Positions 35,908 to 41,616 of a stretch of 41,616 nt of DNA are shown here, piece by piece. This DNA is from Bacteroides sp. (GTDB lineage: Bacteria; Bacillota; Clostridia; Oscillospirales; Acutalibacteraceae). Below the pieces are notes generated by a model. The model was given only the letters and a program-made list of their open reading frames with translations. It ran no database searches and had not been told where the DNA came from. The stretch is from positions 1-41,616 of the forward strand of contig JAMPEQ010000016.1 of the NCBI GenBank assembly GCA_023665085.1. Direction: 5' to 3'. Position 1 is the stretch's first letter, and every line of letters begins with the position of its first letter. A program made the position numbers and the translations under genes.

Positions 35908-35936
35908 AATAACACCTCGCTTAATTATTGCCTAAT

Positions 35937-35965
35937 ATTTTATCACAAATATATTTTTTTTGCAA
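35937..35965 (-). promoter_or_regulatory. Sigma-A-type promoter of the aminotransferase operon
   Basis: The minus strand reads TTGCAA, 17 bp, TAAAAT, about 30 bp before the ATG. It forms a divergent pair with the promoter of the GtrA-family gene. Confidence 0.6.
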
Positions 35966-36034
35966 ATAATTGCAGCCAAAATATGTTAGAAAACGCTATG
36001 TTAATTTGACATTTTATTGTGCAAATTAAATAGC

Positions 36035-36063
36035 TTGCTTATATAGATATCATATGTTATACT
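36035..36063 (+). promoter_or_regulatory. Sigma-A-type promoter of the GtrA-family gene
   Basis: TTGCTT, 17 bp, TATACT, about 50 bp before the AGGTCAGGAG ribosome binding site. Confidence 0.7.
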
Positions 36064-36117
36064 TAAATTGCAAAGAAATCCTTAGCAAACAAGCTCTTAA
36101 AGGTCAGGAGAAAAATT

Positions 36118-36615
36118 ATGAGTGATAAGAAGAATAACAAAAAGAATATTCTGCAATTTATCAAATTTGCATTATTTTCTGCATCGGCAGGAATAATTCA
36201 GATAGTCAGCTTTACTCTGCTCAACGAAGTTATAGTAAAGCTTCCGCTTATTCAAAATGCAATGGAGAGTAATCATACATTTGCAAAAATAATGGAAAAT
36301 GAATATGGTCCTATGTATTTAATCGCTTTACTTCTGTCGGTAATTTGGAATTTTACCTTCAACAGAAAATTCACCTTTAAATCTGCAGCAAATGTTCCTG
36401 CAGCAATGCTTAAGGTGCTTGCCTTTTATGCAGTATTTACACCTGTAACAGTTTTGCTGGGAAATCATTTTACTGCAAAATATTCAGATTTTCCGCCAAT
36501 TGAATACATAGTTCTTGCTGTTACAATGCTGACTAACATGATAACAGAATTCATCTATGACAAGCTTGTGGTATTCAGAAATCAGGAAAATACAGCTAAG
36601 AAAAAAAGTAATTAA
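36118..36615 (+). CDS. GtrA-family membrane protein
   Basis: The 165-residue protein has four predicted membrane helices (about 13-35, 62-80, 95-115 and 128-148). It shows GtrA-family features: FIKFALFSASAGIIQIVSF at the start, a SVIWNFTFNRKFTFK motif after helix 2, and a terminal NMITEFIYDKLVVFRN. GtrA proteins are thought to help move undecaprenyl-linked sugars across the membrane, often beside a glycosyltransferase. No glycosyltransferase is next to it here, so its substrate is unknown. The ATG has GGAGAAAAATT upstream. It is a single gene ending in a strong hairpin. Confidence 0.9.
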   Translation: MSDKKNNKKNILQFIKFALFSASAGIIQIVSFTLLNEVIVKLPLIQNAMESNHTFAKIMENEYGPMYLIALLLSVIWNFTFNRKFTFKSAANVPAAMLKVLAFYAVFTPVTVLLGNHFTAKYSDFPPIEYIVLAVTMLTNMITEFIYDKLVVFRNQENTAKKKSN

Positions 36616-36633
36616 TATAATATTTCAATCCAT

Positions 36634-36684
36634 AACACAAGATACCCCGCAGAAACATCTGATTTCTGCGGGGTATCTTGTGTT
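36634..36684. terminator. 22-bp perfect hairpin, bidirectional terminator
   Basis: AACACAAGATACCCCGCAGAAA at 36634-36655 pairs without mismatch with 36663-36684 around a 7-base loop. It fills the gap between the convergent GtrA and EF-G-like genes. The T tract is short, but the stem is very stable. Confidence 0.8.
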
Positions 36685-36692
36685 AACTTCAA

Positions 36693-38738
36693 TTATTTTT
36701 GTGCTTCGCTTATTACCTTTTGAGCAATATGCTCAGGTGCTCTGTCATATCTTGCAAACTCTGTTGTAAATGATCCTCTGCCCTGAGTGATCTGACGCAT
36801 TGATGTTGAGAAGGTAGTCATTTCGCCATCAGGAACTTCAGCTATAATTTCCTGAGTACCATCACTGTTAGGTGTCATACCTAAGACTCTTCCGCGGCGC
36901 TTGTTAATATCACCGATAATATCACCCATGGCGTCGTCATTAACTACAGCCTTTAAAGTAACAATCGGTTCTAAAATCACCGGCATAGCATTAGAAATGC
37001 CCTCTTTAAATGCAAGTGATGCTGCCATCTTGAAGCTCATTTCATTTGAATCAACCGGATGATAAGATCCATCATATAAAGTAGCCTTTACACCTACCAT
37101 CTGATATCCTGCAAGAATGCCTGACTTCATACATTCCTGAAGACCTTTTTCTACTGCAGGGAAAAATCCCTTCGGTACAGCACCACCGACAATTCTTTCA
37201 TCAAAAATAAGACTTTCTGTATCATACGGCTCAAATTCAATATGAACATCTCCAAACTGACCGTGACCGCCGCTCTGCTTTTTGTGTCTTCCCTGAGCTG
37301 ATACCTTACGTGTAATTGTTTCTCTGTATGCTACCTTTGGAACATTAAGCACAGCTTCAACACCAAATTTATCTTTAAGTCTTGAAACTGTAACCTCAAG
37401 CTGCTGTTCACCGAGACAAGAAATAATCTGCTGATTAGTTTCCTTGTTTATAGCAAAAGAAATTGAAGGATTTTCCTCACTTAATCTTGCAATACCTGAG
37501 GCAATCTTTTCTTCCTCACCCTTCTTTGCAGCATTAATAGCCATTTTATACATAGGCACAGGAATGTCAACACTGTCAAGTCTGACAACATTATCAGGCG
37601 CGCAAAGCGTATCACCTGTAGCAAAGCCGCCAAGCTTGGTCACTGCACCGATATCACCTGCTGAAAGCTCAGAAATATCCTTTTGCTTTGCACCAAACAT
37701 CTTAACCAACTTTCCCATTCTTTCTTCTTTACCGGTTCTTGTATTGAATACAGCAGAAGATGAGGTAAGCACACCTGAAACCACTTTAAAATAACTAAGC
37801 TTGCCTATAAATGGATCAGCAACTGTCTTAAAACAAATTGCTGCAAGCGGTCCGTCTGCGTCAGGTGTAAGTTCAACAGGCTCACCGGAACTGTCTATGG
37901 CATATTCTGATTTCGGTGACGGACATACATCAGCAATAAAATCAAGAAGCATATCGCATGCAACACCTGTCAAACCTGATAAAGCAAAGGTAGGAATAAT
38001 AGAGCCGTCCGCCATACCAAGCTTAAGTCCTTTAATTTTATCCTCAACAGTCAGCTCTTCACCATCAAAATATTTTTCCATAAGCTCTTCATCGGCTGAA
38101 GCAACTGCTTCGGCAAATACGGCTTTGACAGCCTCAAATCTAGCCATATCATCATGTGCTATATCAACTGCTTTTTTGCCAGAATCATAGCTGTAAGCCG
38201 TGTCGTCAATCATATTATAATAGGCAGCAACCTTTCCGTTAGAAATAACAGGAACAACTATCGGACAAACCTGAGTGCCGAATTTTGCAACAATACCATT
38301 AAAACTCTTATAGAAGTCAGCTCTGTCATCATCCATTTTTGTTACTGCAAAAATTCTTGAGCAACCTTTTGAGCCTGCATTTTTAAATGCCTTTTCAGCA
38401 CCAACTGCAAGACCTGATCGTGCGGAAACCACAATAACTGCTGTATCTGCAGCACGTACTCCTTCATTTGCCCCCATTGCGAAATCGAACAAACCCGGGG
38501 TATCAATTATATTAACAGTTTTCCCTTTATATTCAGTACTTGCAACTGAACTGTTAATACTAATCTTTCTCTTCTTTTCTTCTGCATCAAAATCAGAAAC
38601 AGTATTTCCGTCTGCTGTTTTTCCAATACGCTCTGTTGCCTTGGCAGAATACAAAAGTGCTTCACAAAGTGTGGTCTTACCTTTAGAGGCGTGCCCCACT
38701 AACGCAATATTTCTGATATTTTCCGATTTTATACTCAT
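36693..38738 (-). CDS. EF-G-like translational GTPase paralogue
   Basis: The 681-residue product has EF-G architecture: a G domain with P-loop GHASKGKT (15-22), G3 DTPGLFDF (79-86) and G4 TKMD, then domain II, domain III (INKETNQQIISCLGEQQLEV), domain IV (GRHKKQSGGHGQFGDVHIEFEP, KGFFPAVEKGLQE) and domain V. Canonical EF-G reads DTPGHVDF, and here the catalytic His is replaced by Leu and the next residue by Phe, so GTP hydrolysis may be slow or differently triggered. It resembles the second EF-G class found beside the normal fusA gene in many Clostridia. No ribosomal protein gene is near. The start is set at ATG 38738, after AAGGGAT. Confidence 0.9.
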   Translation of the reverse strand: MSIKSENIRNIALVGHASKGKTTLCEALLYSAKATERIGKTADGNTVSDFDAEEKKRKISINSSVASTEYKGKTVNIIDTPGLFDFAMGANEGVRAADTAVIVVSARSGLAVGAEKAFKNAGSKGCSRIFAVTKMDDDRADFYKSFNGIVAKFGTQVCPIVVPVISNGKVAAYYNMIDDTAYSYDSGKKAVDIAHDDMARFEAVKAVFAEAVASADEELMEKYFDGEELTVEDKIKGLKLGMADGSIIPTFALSGLTGVACDMLLDFIADVCPSPKSEYAIDSSGEPVELTPDADGPLAAICFKTVADPFIGKLSYFKVVSGVLTSSSAVFNTRTGKEERMGKLVKMFGAKQKDISELSAGDIGAVTKLGGFATGDTLCAPDNVVRLDSVDIPVPMYKMAINAAKKGEEEKIASGIARLSEENPSISFAINKETNQQIISCLGEQQLEVTVSRLKDKFGVEAVLNVPKVAYRETITRKVSAQGRHKKQSGGHGQFGDVHIEFEPYDTESLIFDERIVGGAVPKGFFPAVEKGLQECMKSGILAGYQMVGVKATLYDGSYHPVDSNEMSFKMAASLAFKEGISNAMPVILEPIVTLKAVVNDDAMGDIIGDINKRRGRVLGMTPNSDGTQEIIAEVPDGEMTTFSTSMRQITQGRGSFTTEFARYDRAPEHIAQKVISEAQK

Positions 38739-38770
38739 AAATAATCCCTTCTTCATATGTCTTTGTGCAT

Positions 38771-38799
38771 ATTGTATAATAATTTTCAACAATAGTCAA
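38771..38799 (-). promoter_or_regulatory. Sigma-A-type promoter of the EF-G-like gene
   Basis: The minus strand reads TTGACT, 17 bp, TACAAT, about 30 bp before the ATG. Confidence 0.75.
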
Positions 38800-38849
38800 T
38801 GCTTTCACAATATTTTTAACAATTATATGATAATTTTTTTCAAAAAATA

Positions 38850-38884
38850 AAAGCAAGATTAAATCTCACTCTTAATCTTGCTTT
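38850..38884 (-). terminator. Terminator upstream of the EF-G-like gene
   Basis: AAAGCAAGATTAA pairs perfectly with TTAATCTTGCTTT around 9 bases. On the minus strand it continues TTATTTTTTG, so it should end transcripts coming from the BspA-like gene about 340 bp upstream. Confidence 0.85.
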
Positions 38885-38957
38885 ATATTATTATGCACAA
38901 ATGAAAAATATTATGCCATATTAGGACAATATGCCACGAAGAGAACATTATATAAGA

Positions 38958-39228
38958 GACACCTTATTCGTAGTATTCACTTTGAGGCATTTTCTGTCGA
39001 AAAAGTGTAAGGTGTTGTTTCCCTGTGCCGTTGTGCGTATTATGCGCACGGCACACGCTTAGAGGGGGTTATCAGGTGGAATTTGCGTAGGCAATCCCCC
39101 TGATTCGTTTTCTTGGTATCGTTCTTTTGCGACACAAAAGAATGATACAACCGTGCGTTAGCACAAATATTTTAATAAAATAATTTATAATAAACACCGT
39201 ATCCGCAGCATGAATGCGACACCTTATT
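38958..39228. other. Hairpin-rich intergenic block flanked by 11-bp direct repeats
   Basis: There is no gene here. GACACCTTATT occurs at 38958-38968 and 39218-39228. Between the copies are several foldback structures: ACACCTTA 38959-38966 with TAAGGTGT 39008-39015, GTGCC...GGCAC around 39025-39054, an AGGGGG/CCCCCT pair at about 39061-39100, a 14-bp stem GTATCGTTCTTTTG/CAAAAGAATGATAC at 39116-39148, and GTGCGTTAGCAC. The base composition is more GC-rich than the surroundings. It could be a small non-autonomous mobile or repeated element. Confidence 0.45.
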
Positions 39229-41545
39229 ATTTCTTTGTTGTAACAGTCTTAGCTTTTGACCATGAAGAATAAATCTTTGTATTCTTGCCGTTTACTTTGA
39301 CTGTTTTGTAAGTTCGAATACGAACATAATATTTTTTCTTTGCCTTGAGCTTAGAAATCGTTTTTGATGTTGTGCTGTTTTTGCTTACAGTTACAGTTTT
39401 CTTATTCTTGGTAAACTTGCTGTCGGTTGCATACTGAATTTCATATCCTGTTGTTTGCGTAGCTTGTTTTTTCCACTTTACAGTAAACTTCTTCTTATCT
39501 GCTGTCAGCTTTGAAATACTTGTTGCCTTCGGCTTGATTGTAAATGTTTTTGTAACAGTACCACTGTAATTACCTTTAAATGTAATCTTTACAGTATACT
39601 TACCAACATTTTTTCTTCCGCTTGCATAAGTAACAGTATAATTGCTTGACGATATCTTATTACCCTTACTGTCCTTAACAGTTACACTCGGCTTTTTAGC
39701 CTTGCCATCATAAGTGTAGCTTGTTGCAGAAAGAGTAATTGTTTTTGCTGAATAGATTGTTGTATTTGTCTTTACTGCACCACATACTGAACAGGTTAGT
39801 GTAAGTTTTCCGTTTTTACTTGTTGTGGCTTTTGTAACGACCTTATCTTTATAGCTATGGTCAAGGCATACAAATTTTCTTGAATATTTCTGCGCATATT
39901 CTCTTGCTGTGGAATTACGATAACCATAAATTACGGTATTTCTCGGAATTGCCGATACACTCTGATTTATATATGTATCAGTGTCTTTAAATGTTATTTT
40001 TTTCAATACTCTGCACGCAGTAAAGCAACAGTTGTCAGTATAGCCAACAGCTTCTATATTATTATTTTCTTTAACAAGGTCGATTGCGTATGGCTCAATA
40101 GATTCAACACCCTCCTCTATCACAAGCTCTTCAAGTGTGTTTCTGCTGAGATACCATGGATTATAAAAGTTGGTATAAGGTGAACGATAATTATAACCAT
40201 TCTTACATTCTCCTACTGCACCATAAATTTTTGGACCGAAGCCGCTTGTAAGAGTGATTTTTTTGATTTTCAGACAGTCATTGAATGGAAAAAATGCATC
40301 AGTAAAACAACCACGTTGACAAGATCCAAAATTATAATATGAGCTTGTGGGCATTGTAAGCTCTTCAATTTCAGTACAACCTCTAAAAGCCTCGCCACAT
40401 ATTTCGGTTATCTGTGTGGAACTACCTTGAATTTTTACTTTTTTCAGCTTTTCCGCATTTTTAAATGCTTCGCAACTTATATGTTCAATACCTTTTCCGA
40501 TTGAAACACTTTCGAGCTGTTTGCAGTCTAAAAAGGCACGAATACCTATCTCAGTTACACTGTCCGGAATAGATATGCTTGTTAAGTTGCCATTGTCCAT
40601 AAATGCATATATGCCTATACTCGTTACGCTGTTTGGTATTTTATAGCTTTTGCTTTTTTTAGCAGGGCAATAGTTTAATAATATCGTTTTTTTCTTATTA
40701 AACAGAATTCCGTCTTCTGATGAAAAATAAGGATTTTTATTATCAACATCTATGCGTGCAAGGTTTGGAAAAGAACCATAAAAGGAACTATCTATGCTTG
40801 ACACTCCGCTGCCTATTGTTATACTTTTAAGCGAGTTACAATTAAAAAATTGGGCACTTTCTATACTTTTTACGCCGTTGCCGATTATCACATTCGTAAG
40901 CGAGGTGCAGTCAGCAAAAGCTTTCTCACCTATACTTGCTACGCTGTCCGGGATTGTTATGCCCGTGAGCGAGGTGCAACCCGCAAAAGCCTTCTCATTT
41001 ATACTTGCCACACTGTCCGGGATTGTTACGCTCGTGAGCGAGGTGCAACCCGCAAAAGCCTTCTCATTTATACTTGCCACGCTGTCCGGAATTGTTACGC
41101 TCGTGAGCGAGGTGCAGTAAGCAAAAACATTCACACCTATATCAGTTACACCTTCGGGGATTGTAACGCTTTTTAAACTGGAGCAGTCATAAAATGCACC
41201 CCCATCTATGCTTGTAACTCCTTTGGGGATTATTACGCTTGTTAAGCTGGAGCATTCGTTAAATGCATACCGACCTATACTTGTTACACCTGATTTGATA
41301 TCAACAATTTTAATTTCAAAGCGCAAATCATACCATGGAACATATCTCCGATAATCATAGTCTCTCATATTTCCCCTTCCGCTTATGGTAAGCACACCTG
41401 TATCAGTATCAAGAGTCCATGATACACTAGTACCGCATGTACCTGAATATACCTGAGCATAAGCAGATAAATCAAGTCCTGATGTAATGCTCAAGAGCAT
41501 TACAACTGACAGGAAAACGGATAAAAGCTTTTTGGTCTGTTTCAT
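39227..41545 (-). CDS. Large secreted BspA-like LRR protein with MBG-like and Fn3-like tail
   Basis: The product has 772 residues and a signal peptide (about 1-31, ending LSAYAQ). A short beta unit (GTCGTSVSWTLDTDTGVLTI) is followed by a run of LRR_5/BspA repeats (about 70-520) with a 23-residue period and consensus LTSVTIPDSVASINEKAFAGC. A spacer with CSVCG comes next (about 575-605), then an MBG-like module (about 610-680, LSATSYTYDGKAKKP) and a Lys-rich Fn3-like domain to the end. The tail is close to those of the two paralogues at 21809-24869. BspA-like repeats typically bind host or bacterial surface ligands. AAGGAG precedes the ATG. No wall-anchor motif is seen. Confidence 0.9.
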   Translation of the reverse strand: MKQTKKLLSVFLSVVMLLSITSGLDLSAYAQVYSGTCGTSVSWTLDTDTGVLTISGRGNMRDYDYRRYVPWYDLRFEIKIVDIKSGVTSIGRYAFNECSSLTSVIIPKGVTSIDGGAFYDCSSLKSVTIPEGVTDIGVNVFAYCTSLTSVTIPDSVASINEKAFAGCTSLTSVTIPDSVASINEKAFAGCTSLTGITIPDSVASIGEKAFADCTSLTNVIIGNGVKSIESAQFFNCNSLKSITIGSGVSSIDSSFYGSFPNLARIDVDNKNPYFSSEDGILFNKKKTILLNYCPAKKSKSYKIPNSVTSIGIYAFMDNGNLTSISIPDSVTEIGIRAFLDCKQLESVSIGKGIEHISCEAFKNAEKLKKVKIQGSSTQITEICGEAFRGCTEIEELTMPTSSYYNFGSCQRGCFTDAFFPFNDCLKIKKITLTSGFGPKIYGAVGECKNGYNYRSPYTNFYNPWYLSRNTLEELVIEEGVESIEPYAIDLVKENNNIEAVGYTDNCCFTACRVLKKITFKDTDTYINQSVSAIPRNTVIYGYRNSTAREYAQKYSRKFVCLDHSYKDKVVTKATTSKNGKLTLTCSVCGAVKTNTTIYSAKTITLSATSYTYDGKAKKPSVTVKDSKGNKISSSNYTVTYASGRKNVGKYTVKITFKGNYSGTVTKTFTIKPKATSISKLTADKKKFTVKWKKQATQTTGYEIQYATDSKFTKNKKTVTVSKNSTTSKTISKLKAKKKYYVRIRTYKTVKVNGKNTKIYSSWSKAKTVTTKK
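40896..41102 (-). repeat. Tandem 69-bp repeats encoding 23-residue LRR units
   Basis: Three consecutive 69-bp units start at 40896, 40965 and 41034, and more diverged units lie on both sides. The units 40965-41033 and 41034-41102 differ at only two positions. Each encodes a CTSLTSVTIPDSVASINEKA-type LRR, so changes in copy number keep the reading frame. Confidence 0.9.
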
Positions 41546-41616
41546 AATTTGTCTCCTTTAAAATAAAAAATGCGCAGCCGAAGTGAAAGAGTAAAATAAA
41601 AGTAGACACAAAAAAA

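Noticed and set aside
40896-41102. Regularly spaced repeats that could suggest a CRISPR array
   Set aside because: The repeats are contiguous, coding and 69 bp with no unique spacers, and no cas gene is present.
40794-41176. Plus-strand open frames with regular 23-residue repeats
   Set aside because: They are antisense shadows of the 69-bp LRR repeats. They lack ribosome binding sites and family resemblance, and the minus-strand gene explains the region.

Overview
The window is an A/T-rich stretch of a chromosome from a low-GC Gram-positive anaerobe. It most resembles a gut Ruminococcus-like member of the Clostridia. This is inferred from the TnpV-type transposon protein, the many secreted BspA-type leucine-rich-repeat proteins with Lys-rich Fn3 tails, the NrdR, MscL and GlmS gene types, a glmS ribozyme and strong AGGAGG-type ribosome binding sites. 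No rRNA, tRNA or CRISPR array was seen.

Region 1 (1-11540, minus strand) is the most interesting. An ECF sigma factor and a DUF4367 membrane anti-sigma protein lie directly upstream of a four-gene surface operon: a small secreted protein, a 1825-residue RHS/YD-repeat giant, a subtilase with LRR region and a sortase-type SPNTG anchor, and a lipoprotein. The sigma gene and the surface operon have almost superimposable promoter-like elements (TGTAAC, 19 bp, GTTGTATA, with matching flanks). This supports an autoregulated sigma factor whose regulon starts next door.

Region 2 (11673-19223) holds a TnpV remnant, a membrane-anchored D,D-carboxypeptidase, a metallophosphoesterase, a large secreted transglutaminase-like protein with Fn3 domains, an alpha/beta hydrolase and MscL. 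Region 3 (19318-21765) is a housekeeping operon with 4-bp overlaps: trmN6-like, rsmI and a radical SAM gene. Its promoter is so close to the first ATG that the message may be leaderless.

Region 4 (21766-27290) is a second surface operon: a subtilase fused to a helical domain carrying an HxxxDxxxH motif, then two tandem BspA-like paralogues whose last 473 bp are identical. Just upstream of its near-consensus promoter are two perfect 15-bp direct repeats with a 21-bp period, like sites for AgrA/VirR-type LytTR regulators.

Region 5 (27352-32440) has a polar amino-acid ABC transporter (substrate-binding protein, permease, ATPase), with a hairpin after the first gene, and a divergent glmS preceded by a glmS ribozyme. 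An unassigned pseudoknotted RNA-like element lies between them; a related copy is at 44-127. Region 6 (32447-38884) holds nrdR, a tightly coupled aminotransferase/sugar-isomerase-like/EamA-exporter operon, a GtrA-family gene and a divergent EF-G paralogue that lacks the catalytic His. Region 7 (38850-41616) is a hairpin-rich intergenic block flanked by 11-bp direct repeats, followed by a large BspA-like protein with nearly identical 69-bp tandem repeats.

All calls come from reading motifs by eye; no database search was run.
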